Below, piece by piece: positions 1-11,041 of a DNA stretch of 56,052 bases. How positions within the stretch are numbered: position 1 is the stretch's first letter; each line of letters opens with the position of its first letter. This stretch comes from Leucogyrophana mollusca. Lineage: Eukaryota; Basidiomycota; Agaricomycetes; Boletales. Both the position numbers and the translations under genes were made by a program. The DNA is taken from NCBI GenBank assembly GCA_021014945.1, contig MU266517.1, positions 1 to 56,052 on the forward strand, written 5' to 3'. The notes under the pieces were generated by a model. That model worked only from the letters and a program-made list of their open reading frames with translations, made no database searches and had not been told where the DNA came from.

Positions 1-1224
1 AAGCAAACACAAACCGGTCACATGTCACAGCGGTTGATGAAGCCTTGAAGCTAAGCTACAAATGGTCACAAGAAATCAGCATGAAGCTAAGGTCGAAACT
101 ATACAGTACGGGTAGGTATGACCAGCGATCCGTTGGTGGCCCAAAGTCTAGCCAAGATATCCGGGCTGTAGTAGTGAATAGCCAAGTACGAAGGGTAGTC
201 AATGCACGAAATCAACCGGGTGGTCCTTCCGATATCACCGCGGCCACGAGAAATCGTCCACAGGTCAGTAACACCGAGAAAAGCAATGCGCATTGTTTCG
301 ACTTGAAGTGGTTGGAACAAGAAGCGACGAGTTTGCAAAAAGTGTAGTACGTGAATGTTCGCGACACCTGAAGTTAGTGAGAACAGTCTTCGGGTTTTTG
401 TCTACAGTGTTCCTGCAGCTTGAAGCCTCGGAGTCCTCATTAAATTCGGGTTCCAAGCTCTTGCACACCCAATGCACACCCGTAACGTCATGATCGTGAT
501 GGTGTAGTTGTGGGGCGACCTAGGATGGTCAAGGCTAATACATAATCTTGTCGTATGCGTGTGACTTTTGCAAGGTTTGCGCGAGTCAGCGACTTAGCGC
601 GACACATGTTGTCCAAGTCCGAGTCGTTCACAATTTTCGTGCTGGACTCTTGGCTATTCTTCGGCCCAACAGCGATCAAACCAATTCCAGAACCACGGTG
701 TGAAAGGACCCACCCGGTCAAAAGACTAGATTTGACATAAACCATCACGGTCCAAAGAGCCACCGACGGTGGCAGCGTTTCAGCCACAGCGGCTACTTTC
801 GACACCGATGGATCGCCTTTGGAGAGCAGGATAAACAAGTGCGCACAATATTCAAACGATCGTTGTATTATAACGAGTCCACGAACCGAATGCTGACTTT
901 TTGAAAGATAGTCAATGTGAAAGTGGTTAAGAGACTGCCGATGCACTGTATCATGTGACTAATGGGCGCGCCCACACTGGGACCTACTGGGACCCACAAA
1001 TCCCTTGTCTCTCTACCGACGAACAACAAAGTCGCCATGGACGTTAGCATCCCTATGATACCTACAACGATACGGCGATTGGTCTTTTTGTTGTTGCTTG
1101 CTGCCTCATATCTCACACTTCGAGTATAAAAGTCGGCAAACTGTGGCGGATATGTCCAACCTCAGAACTGAACACTCCCCACTACCACAATCGCGGCTCG
1201 TAGTTCCCCATCCATATCGACACT
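1..1224. other. Left-edge interval without a supported gene
   Basis: Open frames exist here (100 codons on plus at 45-347; 152 codons on minus at 488-946; 82 codons on minus at 868-1116). None shows a recognisable domain, and none could be extended through splice sites into a coherent protein. The minus frame at 868-1116 has two hydrophobic stretches and could be a relic of a membrane protein. It would start only 9 nt from the TATA box of the plus-strand gene, which argues against an intact divergent gene. The last 100 bases are the promoter and leader of the next gene. Confidence 0.5.
1125..1132 (+). promoter_or_regulatory. TATA box of the Ser/Pro-rich protein gene
   Basis: TATAAAAG lies 93 nt upstream of the ATG at 1225. 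This fits a fungal core promoter with a short leader and supports that ATG over other plus-strand frames nearby. Confidence 0.55.
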
Positions 1225-3596
1225 ATGCCCAAGATTACGGAAGAATTCCGGCGAGAGTTTTATCGTCGCCCGCATACCCCACATGGCGTGAACATCCACC
1301 CCAGTAATCCCGCTCTGGGGCACGGTTGTGTCTGGGGGCCCTGCGGCGAAGAGCCTGTATACTTCACTGACGAAAATCCCCGCTTGAAATGGGTATTTGA
1401 TGGGCCGAACATTCCTTCTCCATCGCCACCTGCGTGTGGGACGGGGTACTCACCAGACGTTTGCACTGCCGGAGGCTTCGATCCTCGTCTACTTAGAGAC
1501 TGCCATGCGACCTGCCATCACAGAAGGTCTCACACCGAGCAAGCCCCACCCTTTCCGATTCCAATCATACCTTCAACCGCTGAGTCTGATGTCCATGGCC
1601 CACACGGGTACACAGCCCCCTCAAATCATCGACTCAAGCACAGCGACCATTTTATTCCAGCGCAAGCCCAAGACGCTATTTCTCGAGGGCTGAAAGCAGG
1701 CCAGGTCGACGTTCCTGTCATACCTGTGCACTGGCACGTTGACTCCGAATGCACCTGTAAGCATGGGATTCCGCTCTCAGCTCCCCGCGCACGGCGGCAT
1801 ATCCCCGTGTCCTCGTTTGTTTCAGGAAAAGGTGGGCCGCTCCTCTTTCAAAATACCATCCAAGCCCTGAATCCCTACTCCGTAGCAACTCACTCAACAT
1901 CAAATTCGGCATCAGGCTCGCCAATGAACTCGACTGCTTGCACACCTCCCGAAGAGATATTCACCATTCAGACCGACCCCACTGCAGACGTTCGTTTTGA
2001 TCCTCCGCATGCATATGCATACGACTGCCGGCTTGGTCAAGCCCCAATGCAGCGTGACTCTGAGAGTTCGACGTATTCTCTCCTCCGGTTTCCGAGCCCT
2101 CATATCCCTGGCCTGAGCATGAATGTCAAACACAATCCTGAGCGTCATGTTGTTTGCAACCAATTCTGTTCCAGCCCCAGTCCGATACGCCTCACGGACC
2201 GACTTCGTGCTGCGGGACAGGCCGACCAAATATCGCACGGAAGCGACCACCAAAACACAAGCGACCGATCTGAGTCGAGTTTCGGCGTTGCGATCAACGT
2301 CATCCCGCCTACGAATAGTACTCTTGATTCCGGCTCTGGCCCGAAGTCTCTTCCCGGGTCCGGGCAGCAATCTGATGACGAGGATGACAGCACTGGCGTC
2401 CCGAGTTCTGCAACACCGAGGCTGTCAGCTCGCCCAGCAACACCTCGACCCCGGGTTGAACCAACAACCCCCCCAAATCCCACATCTGGATTCCTTGCTC
2501 CACCAACTCCTACGTCAGTGTGTCACTCCAGCACTAGCACCGCTGTTGCTAGCGGCTCGGAGTACACGAGAAGCCCTGCCAGTCAAGGACTTTCTCCGCT
2601 GAGTACGAATAGTGGGGACCTCTCGCCAGCGAGCATCACTACCAGCGGGGGACTTTCATCTCTTACGACTGTCAATGGATATCTGGCCAGCAGCGAGGAT
2701 GAGCAAGGACTTTCGCCGCTGGGCATTACTAAGGCGACGTACCCGGGTCACCGACAGCATGAAAAGGAAGCCGCGCCCGCGGGGTTGCGTCGTAGCACGA
2801 CAAGGAACCGCAAGGAATATCCAGTCAGATCAACGGGATACGACGCTCAAGGTCCTCGAAGCGCGCACTCGGAAGAGGTCGACGTCGAAAAAGCACCTAA
2901 GCGTCCCAATTTGATCGCCCTCATCCGCGAGTGCATCGCATCTACAAATCAGATCCACGTTCATGTCCAGGGCCGTCCGCTGAAGGAGGAAGCAGTCGGG
3001 GCGATGCGTGATGCGCTGGACACTGCCCTGGAAAGTGTTTTGAATTGCAAAGAGAGTGAAGTTGATGAAGAGGACTGGCGTTGGCGGGACAGACACGAGG
3101 ACGCGCTTGACTCTTTGCATCGGTGAGTCTCGTATCGTTATTGTTAGAGCTTGGGATCTCATGTGTTGGGACACGGCACAGAACTCTCCCCAAAATCCAC
3201 GCTCTCTCCCTCGAACACGCCGCAGTTGAATCGGAGCGCGTGTATGCATACGAGCGGAGAATACGTAGTCTGGCTGAGAAGTTAGATGTGAGTTCTCCCC
3301 GCCTACTTACGCTGGCTGAGCAAGTTCTGACAGTCTCACAGAAATCACATTCCCGACTCTCCCGCCAACACCTCCATGCTCGTCTCCGAAGGGAGCGCTC
3401 AGCCGCACGGGAGGAGATACGACAAGAGGAAATAAGACGGGCAGCGTTTAAGGCGAAATGGGAGGAAGGCAAGGCCACCAGGGCCGAGCTGAGGCGGGAA
3501 ATGGCGATTGCGGAGATGGGGAAGGACTCAGAGATCCAGAGAGAACGTGTGGGACGGGACTGGGGAAGGGGCGGAAGGGGGAAGGGTGCTCTTTGA
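1225..3596 (+). CDS. Uncharacterised Ser/Pro-rich protein with charged C-terminal helix
   Basis: I do not recognise a family. The model is exons 1225-3122, 3182-3287 and 3342-3596, giving 752 aa. The first intron (59 nt) removes an in-frame stop just after the long first exon. The second (54 nt, with a GTTCTGAC branch-like site) is a multiple of three without a stop, so it would be missed by ORF calling. Residues 1-60 are a compact Pro/Gly/aromatic-rich start. Residues about 60-540 are low-complexity Ser/Pro/Thr with several LSPLS/LSPAS-type repeats near 455-505. Residues about 560-635 look folded and acidic at the end. The last 100 residues are an Arg/Glu-rich likely coiled coil ending in a Gly/Arg tail. 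This composition is common in fungal nuclear or cytoskeletal scaffold proteins, but the role is unknown. It converges on the minus-strand gene ending at 3950. Confidence 0.7.
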
Positions 3597-3949
3597 ACCT
3601 CAAGAACAAGGGTCCGGTAATGGTTACGATCTTTACGACTTGGGCAAGCCTTATATGCTTCCCGGCTTGCCTTTGATACTTAATGCCTGATGTATTGTTG
3701 ATGATGGATGACACGCATGCCAATATTAATGCTACCAACGCCCATAATACATACTTTATTTATCCGATAAGAAACATGTTTACGATTGGATGAGTAGGGG
3801 CAGGATACAAATGTAGAACTATAGCCAACCAAACATCTCTAACGCGCAGCTTGGGCGTTCTTTTGTCAGCGCCCATGTTACAGGCAAGGAAGGTGAGGGA
3901 GAAAGCTGAGAGACCAGCATACTGAATTTGATTTGGTTTCCGGGGCCTT
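3597..3949. other. Convergent intergenic spacer
   Basis: This 353-bp AT-richer spacer lies between two convergent genes. It should hold both 3' UTRs, with AATAAT/ATTAAT-like motifs near 3724-3770. No gene or structured RNA was seen. Confidence 0.5.
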
Positions 3950-5174
3950 TCATGTTGAGCTAGAGACAAATAGTCTAGCCTCGAGAGGCGGGAGGGAAAA
4001 CCGGGGAAGCATGAATACATCTGCGAGGAGCGGGTCCAGCGGTGGGTGAGACAGTGCTTCTAGGTCCTCAGGTTGGAAGTAGCACGGGGAGGGTGTTTCA
4101 GGGGCGTTCCAGTCCAGAGAAGAAGCTGAGAGGTCCCCAGGAGATGGGGGCGGTGGGAGAGAATAAGAAAGAGAGACGCAAGGCGGCGCATATGTGAAAG
4201 TAAAAGGGTCGTCCGAAAGTTCAGGAACAGAGCTATTCGTAATGTCCACGAACCCTTTTATGGCTGAGGAGCGCAGGAGACGCGGGTATTTCGACTCGGA
4301 TTCAGCAGAAGTGATAATGATGGTGGGGGCATCAAGCCAAGTGTAATGTGTATCTGGGGAGCGAACAGGGTCATCGTCTTTTCCCATCTCTATGCTTGTG
4401 TCCCTTTGGAGCTCGAAGGTGCTCTGATCATCTCGGATGGGCGGGATAGCAGTGTACTCTGCCCTGTGGGGCTTAATGATTCCCTGCGTGGCGTAAGGGT
4501 CGACATGCACCCGTCTATCGTCATTGAGCGACATGCGTTCCAGGTTTTTCCCGAGCTGCGCGATGAGATAGTCGCCCCTAAAGTCGGTTCGGAGGGCGAA
4601 AACAGAGGGAGACGACGGTAGCACGCGGTTCGCCGGTGGAGAGAAATGGGGAGCGGGAGACGTTAGTTGAAAAGAGGACACATCCATATTGACGCGATAC
4701 AGAGTGGAAGGAGAATCCTCCGATCTCTCTAGTGCAGAAGAACTTGGCAGAGTAGCATACGACCCGCCGAGGCCACCAGTCAGCAAGGGCCGACGCATGT
4801 GGCTTCTGTTTCGATTGTTTGGTACAGAACGCGGCAGAGGCCTCCTGGAACTGGAATCCCCTGACAAAGGTCGGGAAGTCGCAGCCTTGCGGCGCGCACG
4901 CAGAGACTTGAAGATCGACTGAAGCTTGATCCTGGAGACGTCATTCAAGCACGCGGAGCTGGTGCTCCGATTCTTTCGACGGGTCTTTCCGGCTCTGGTA
5001 AAAGCAGCTGGAAGTAGCATCTGAAAAGCGTGTCAAGATGGTCAACACAAAGGTGGGAACATGCGGGTGCGGGATAAAGCCACATACATGTATATCGCGA
5101 CGATTGCGATTCAAACCGTAAGGTCTCTTCGTCCTAGACCAGTACGCAAGAGACGCGGATCGATTGGATATCAT
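3950..5174 (-). CDS. Uncharacterised low-complexity protein
   Basis: I do not recognise a family. The model is two exons, 5174-5088 and 5020-3950, giving 385 aa. A clean 67-nt intron (GTATGT...TTTTCAG, phase 0) joins a 29-codon first exon to the long second exon. An ATG also sits exactly at the acceptor (5020) and would be the start if the first exon is not used. The N-terminal 100 residues are basic (Arg/Lys/Ser). The rest is Ser/Pro/Asp-rich with short conserved-looking patches, such as DYLIAQLGKNLERMSL, but no catalytic motif, signal peptide or membrane segment. A nuclear or regulatory protein is possible, but this is only an inference from composition. Confidence 0.6.
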
Positions 5175-5549
5175 CCATTAGTGCACCATAGTGTCCTTTG
5201 CTACAGGATTAGTATCATGGATCATGGGGTGAGCTAGAGTCAACAGCTACTGAATATGATTAGAGCCTATTGTGCTGTCTCGGAGCGTCTGGAGCGACCG
5301 CCTAGTGGATGTTCAAAATAATAGAAAAAAGGGCAGTCTCTCAACGGCGGATGTCCTCAACATCAGTACTCGCTGGAGCTCTGGAGCCTCACCTACATTG
5401 AAGTTCGAGTAACTGCAAACAGGCTTGGTGAAAGCAGAGGTGTCAGTTGCCGCTGAGCTTGAATTTGGTGGATCTCAACTTTGAGCGGCGAGCGAACCGC
5501 CAAATGTGGCAACCCGGCACAGGTGCAGCTTTACTGAACAGTATCAACA
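5175..5549. other. Divergent promoter interval
   Basis: This 375-bp region separates the divergent starts of the uncharacterised minus gene and CWC15. It should carry both promoters and the CWC15 leader. No TATA box stands out. Confidence 0.45.
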
Positions 5550-6559
5550 ATGTCTACAGCTCACAGACCGACATGGGATCCTGCACAAGCGAAGGATGTG
5601 AAGGGAGGGTCCCGACAGTTTTCCGTCCGGGACATGGCTGCCCATACACGGCTCAAATTCCGGTCGGTACTCAGCATTACTTCATGCTATCATTCTACTA
5701 AATATTGTTCACAGGCAACCTGGGCAGACATCAGTTGGGGAGGTTGCTCGAAGGGACTTGCGGGCAGAGCTGCTTGCAGCGGAAGAGGAGGCGCGGAACA
5801 AGAAGAGAAAGGCTGAGGGAAAAGCCCCGTTGCCGGTGACAAACGGAGGAGACGAAGATGAGGCCAACAAGCGGCGGAAGTTGCTTCAGGAGGCTGTGGA
5901 GCTGGATAAAGATGATGATGACGAGGAGGGCGAAGGAGATGAAAAAGGGGACGATGAGAAAGATGAAATGAACGTGGACGAAAGGTGTGCCCTTCGTTTA
6001 GGCTGACAGCTTCTCGTTTGTTGACGAAGATACCAGTGAGGAGGAGTCGGAAGAAGAGGACGATACAGCGGAGCTCCTGCGTGAGCTCGAGAAGATAAAG
6101 CGAGAGCGTGCGGAAGAGAAGGAACGACTCGAACGTGAACAGTCGGCTTCGCAAGCTGCAGCACGGGAGGCCGACATTGCAACATCAAATCCTTTGCTCA
6201 ACCTAGCTGCTGCCCTAGGGCAGTCGCCAGGGGTGAATACGACGGTTCCCGGAACGTTCTCTGTTAAGCGGCGCTGGGATGATGGTACGTGATGAAGTGA
6301 TTCCACGGCAGCGCTCATTCCATGCTAATCTGCGACCCCAGACTTGATCTTCAAAAACCAGGCAATGGGCCAGAAAGACAAGTCTGGCCAGTTCGTTAAT
6401 GATCTCCTGAGGACCGAGTTCCACAAGTACGTTGAATATGCTCATTGCTGTGAACAGTTCCCTAACAATATACCCACAGGAAATTCATGGCGAAGTTCAT
6501 CAAGGTCAGCATTTACGTAGCAATGGGTTATATGAATCTGATACCTTTGTTTCCAGTAA
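5550..6559 (+). CDS. CWC15: Pre-mRNA splicing factor CWC15 (Cwf15)
   Basis: CWC15 is a small, largely disordered component of the Prp19/NineTeen complex in the active spliceosome. The family hallmarks are visible: an N-terminus of the MSTAHRPTWDPA type, the SVRDMAAHTRLKFR segment, a long acidic middle, the ELLRELEKIKRERAEEK helix, NPLLNL, a VKRRWDDDLIFKNQ block, and the closing FVNDLLRTEFHKKFMAKFIK, where the family normally ends. The model is exons 5550-5662, 5715-5986, 6030-6284, 6342-6426, 6480-6504 and 6557-6559, giving 250 aa. The third junction (intron 5987-6029) is the least certain, because it lies in the acidic repeat and an alternative 25-nt gap also reads through. The last intron falls between the final Lys codon and the stop, so the last coding exon is only TAA. 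The gene converges on P450 A. Confidence 0.93.
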
Positions 6560-8242
6560 CCTTTTTTTATCTCCCATCACTGCACCCAGCGTGCATGACC
6601 TGGGATGGTTATACCAGGTATGCAAACGTTGGGAGAAAGATTCGAACCATGCGGACATCTAGCTGGGTTAACCGGGCTTCTGCGTTTATATATTCCCTCA
6701 AGGACGCAGTCAGAGCGTCTTCTGGCGGTCAGTGTAGTGGATCCCAGAACATCTATCATGTGGTAGCGCTCTCCTGCTTACGTTTGGCTCACTAAACTCA
6801 ACAGTTTTTCCGCAAAGACCACGGACTTGATACGATCAGATAGAACCCGGATCGGATTTTCTGCCTGGCACCACAACAGGAGATCCAAATGTGAGTTTCG
6901 CACCCAAGAGCCAAGTAAGCAGCTGTGATACATTTGAATTTTGGATAGTAAGCCCGTCCTTCCCCATCTCCTTCCCCCACCCCAAGCAGAAGAATGATCC
7001 AATCGAAGTTCTTGTGGGTCGTGCGAATGGGAGGATTTCCAGATGTCCCAACTAAACCTAAGTATGAGGCATACCATCAATTGGAGATCGCTCGGCGATA
7101 ACCATCCACACGATGCGTCCCAGCGTTGAGGTCGAGACAGTAGGCGTGGCAGTGAGAACTGACAATGCCCTCACCGCTAATTTTATAATCATTTCTAACA
7201 GCCCACACGGGCTAGGTACTAGGTACCTCAAACACATCTAAATGCTCTGCATCTTCAACCGAGGAAGCAATTAGCCTGTCAATGTGCGTTGAAAACACAC
7301 TGGTCTCAAGTGGAACTTCAAAGCATAATAACATTGCTGCAGTCGAGTGCAGATTCCTCAGCTGGTGGATCCATCGGCAATGTGGGCCGACGAGGTCCGA
7401 GGGTGGTAGGTCCAACGTGCCTGTTCGGCGTTCACGACGCATGCGCACCACGAGTTCTTTGCTACAATCACAACCACTCCCACGTATCGCCAGGCCTCCC
7501 CACCGATTGTTACTTCACACTCCCAGATAGTAGGAGGTACTCGACAACATCAAAAATGATGGGATCTTGCCGTGATAGTAGTCTCCTCGGGTGGTCAGAA
7601 ATAGACGATGAAGATTGGCTAGAGTCCCATCAACAAAAAGTCAGCCGTCGACGGCTGGCCGCGGGCCCGGAAGTGCAGCTGGCTGCTGACTTATCAGCGA
7701 GGGACATCAACAAAAGTACGCGATTTATACGGAGCACGGAGTTCGCATCGGCGATCTGAGCATGATTAGCTTCGCGCACATTGCGGAAAGCGATCGCTTC
7801 CGTAATAATATTCGCAATGATACATAAGGCGATCTGTACCATAGATAGGTTTCGAGGGGCCGGCGTCGAGAGCTTGAGAGAAAGGCACCAGTCTATATCT
7901 GTCTATATCATCTTTCATTCGCAACAGCCAGTACCAGGAGTGAACTGGTCGTTCGCTATGTTGTCGCGTGCTCCCTTTAAGGTGGTCAACAGCTGCGAGC
8001 ACCAGCGCAAACGCTGCAGCTCGTAGAGACGAGGCCCCAAAGCTTACAACTTGAGCCACCCCGTCTACCGGTAAGGCTGGTCGATCACTTAATTCAAGGC
8101 CAATTCAATGCTCTACATGTTTATTGCGAGTCCGTGTGCATGTTTTTACACGAACAACGACCAAAAATACTCGTACAGCATAACGTCACGGTAAAAGCAG
8201 GCGTTTCCTCGTTTGCATTTCATAGCTCCTTCACTCATGTCC
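6560..8242. other. 1.7-kb interval, no supported gene
   Basis: The interval lies between the convergent CWC15 and P450 A genes. The longest open frames (156 codons on plus at 7289-7759; 97 codons on minus at 7766-8059, with a hydrophobic start) show no recognisable domain. They overlap frames of similar quality on the opposite strand. A B-box-like motif near 6640 has no tRNA fold. This may contain decayed gene fragments, but nothing can be named. Confidence 0.45.
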
Positions 8243-10219
8243 TCACGCCAACTGCGCGCGGGGCCTGAACCTCAGCGTCGCTGCTGGCGACGACACAAAT
8301 TTATCGCTCCTTATTCCCAAATTCCCAAACGCTGTCACCTCGTACTGCTCGATGATCTGGAAAAGGCAAACCTTGACCATCTTATCTCCGAAGTACTGGC
8401 CCACGCCTGGTGAATTTTTTTATTTTGGCTTTAGTAACTCACGCGACAAAAGAGAGAACCAAAGACACTCACATTTGCGCGGACCCATACCAAAGCGCCA
8501 CAGCGAGTAACGGTAGTCTGCGGGCGATAGAGTCGCGAAGCGGTCCGGTCTGTACACTTCAGCATCTTTACCCCAGATGGGGGCCGTGCGGTTGATTGTG
8601 AAGGCGTCAATGATAATGGAGCTGTGCTTTGGGAGGTAGTAGCCGCCTAACGTCTTTGCTTCGTGGATTACTTCTGGCAGCGCGAAGTCTACATTCATGT
8701 CAGCGCGTGGTGCTCGAGACGTCTCATGCAAAACGTACAGAGGACAGGGTTAAGTCTTGACGCCTCCAGGCAGCAGTAGTGTAGGAGGGAGTTCGTTTTC
8801 ATCATGTACGCTGTAAGCCGTTCTGACCTGGTGGCCCCAAGTGTCTCGTCCTTCAGCACTCCAGCAATCTCTGCGACGAGGCGGGCTTGGATGTCTGGGT
8901 TTTGAGCAACCAGAGTCACCACCCACGACACGGACATGGTCGCGCCATCTGAAGATAGTGTCAGTATTTCTTCCACATTCAAGACAGTTTGCGCCCACCA
9001 AAGTTTGTAAAGAGCATCTCGTCGACAGTGTGACTGAATTCATCGAAGCTCATGCCTCCGCTCTGCATGGTATCATACATGACGCCAACGGCAGTTGAAA
9101 TTCCTTTCTGTTAAAATATGTAAGCTCGTGGGTATAGATGATACAGAAACGGGATTTTTTACCTCCTTTCCTTCTCGTGCTACACGGTGGAGGAGCTCTG
9201 CCCAGTGCTTCTGGAACCATTTATTATCATAGTTGGCTTTCGTTGGCAAATAGGAAACAAGCTTCCATTGGTGGATCTTGCCGACCAGGAAGGCATTCGC
9301 CATGATACGCTCGTGGACCTTGTTCAGACTATAAAGCTCTCTGAAAAGCTGAAGAATAAACAGCGTCAGACAGTACGGTCAACGTCGAAATTTGCTATGC
9401 AGACCTTTTCGTCCATTGTCTCTCCGAACAGCCTCCTTGCGATCATCTTAAACGGCAGCTCGGATTGAAGATCCGCGGATTCGATAATGAGGTCCTTCTC
9501 ATTTGCCGGATCGTGCCTAACGACGGGCAGCGAAGGCAGTTGATTAATCCAGTCAACGGTGTCGTCGAGCATCGATGGCACAGACTCCTTGGTCATTGCC
9601 GCGGTCCAGTGAGGGTCTGTGTGCAAGCGGACGCGTTTCCAGTCATCTCTGTCCAGGAAGCCGACACTCAAGCCGAGGACTTTGCCCATGTAGACACCAA
9701 AGCTGGTGTTGATGGTCTTAAGGTGAGTCCTGGAGTCGCCGGAATAGAGTTTGCGAACGTCATCGGGGTCCGTGACCACGCTGACCGTAAGACGTCAGTG
9801 GATGCGGTCGAGGGATAGGTAGGACTGATACACACATCTCAGGTATCGAACCGCAGAATACTCGGTACAGGGAGCCGTACTGTTGACGCCACTGGACAGC
9901 AAGGGTGGCCCTTTAAATCTATACGATCGGCAAGTTACTCAGTAATAAATTGAAAAATCCCACCCATGCGAGAATCTGGTGAACCGGGTATCTCCCCAAG
10001 GACCAGGGACCACTCCTTTACCGTCGCCCTTGGTATAACCACAGCTATACAACAATATCTAGACATCTCAAATTTGAGCAAGTTTCTTGAAGGACGAGAT
10101 GGACGGCCCTCTACCTTGAACATGCGCAGAGCATCGTCGCCGTAATAGTAAGTAAGGGTGATCGCTGACGCGACTGCCACCGTCAAAACGGTGTTGAAGG
10201 TGTTGAGAAGTTCGTACAT
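8243..10219 (-). CDS. Cytochrome P450 monooxygenase A
   Basis: This is a haem-thiolate monooxygenase, probably ER-anchored, that would oxidise a small hydrophobic substrate using electrons from P450 reductase. The model has nine exons: 10219-10115, 10028-9964, 9910-9836, 9780-9405, 9348-9163, 9107-8999, 8948-8739, 8688-8473 and 8406-8243, giving 501 aa, normal for the family. There is an N-terminal membrane helix (residues about 8-25), then a VPGPWG proline hinge. The I-helix region reads DGATMSVSW, the K-helix ExxR is EASR, the PERF motif is YRPDRF, and the haem loop is FGMGPRKCVG with Cys448 as the predicted iron ligand. Cys448 is split by an intron. All eight introns are 50-86 nt. An apparent frame jump after NPVL disappears once a 50-nt intron with a GTACGT donor is removed. 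The substrate is unknown. An MFS transporter follows about 4.7 kb away. Confidence 0.92.
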
Positions 10220-11041
10220 CCTTGCCTATCGAGCAGGAAAGGCAGAGATGGGCTGAGGGGAGTTAGGACTCGAGATTCAGCTCTAATATAATCAGAACGA
10301 CCGCTCCTTCAATACCATAGCGGGTCTACACATGTCACACCCCAAAACGATGGGAATAATTCCTGACGCTCAAAGTCATGAGGCTGCTTCAAAAAGTCAG
10401 AAGGAAGTAACCGCTTGCGTTACCTTTATTCTTCGTACAGGGGAAGGTGCTTCTCCGCGGCTATGCTCTCCTATTCCATTTCCTCTACAGTTTGCAGGTA
10501 CACAGGACAACTCAACCCTGGATCCAGATGGGATTCATCGGAAAGAAGTCTCTAAGAAGGAGTTGTCCGCACAAAGAGCCTGATCTGTACTACCCGATCT
10601 TATCAGAAGACTCCGAACAGTCGATGGAGTATTGTGTGAATTCCCCACCTTCACAGGGCTATAGCCTCGATGAATCAGATGACAAACTGCAAAAGCTGGC
10701 CGCTGATCGCATCATCAACACAATCAGCCACCCCACGCCATCAGGAACTGCGGAACTGATCGATTGACGAAGACTACCGTGCATCGCGGGAGGCGTGGGA
10801 GGGTTGGGTTCACTGAAACAGTACACGAATGGATCATTGTATTGGATATGCGGAGATAATCTCACGACCAATTCTTTGCGGTCCACGTTCAGTATTCGTC
10901 AAGAAAGATACAGATTTATCCCAGTGCTAACCTTTATTCACTCTTGTCCAAATCATCCTCCTTAAATAGTTTGTTTGCTTAACCGTCCTTCCCCATTCGA
11001 GTAGCGTAAATTGAGTCGCAGAGAAAAGGAAATCCACCTTC
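10220..11041. other. Intergenic region upstream of P450 A
   Basis: It holds the P450 A promoter, with an AT-rich ATTATATTA element on the minus strand about 70 nt above its ATG. Two overlapping plus-strand frames (10332-10583 and 10447-10767) have no recognisable domain. The second ends in a hydrophilic helix-like stretch and could be part of a small gene, but I could not build a convincing model. Confidence 0.4.

Noticed and set aside
6630..6660. Minus-strand GGTTCGAATC resembling a B box
   Set aside because: No T stem, acceptor stem or A box at the right distance.
8700..8760. Apparent frameshift in P450 A after NPVL
   Set aside because: A 50-nt intron with GTACGT donor and TGTAG acceptor restores YFALPEV in frame, so no mutation is needed.
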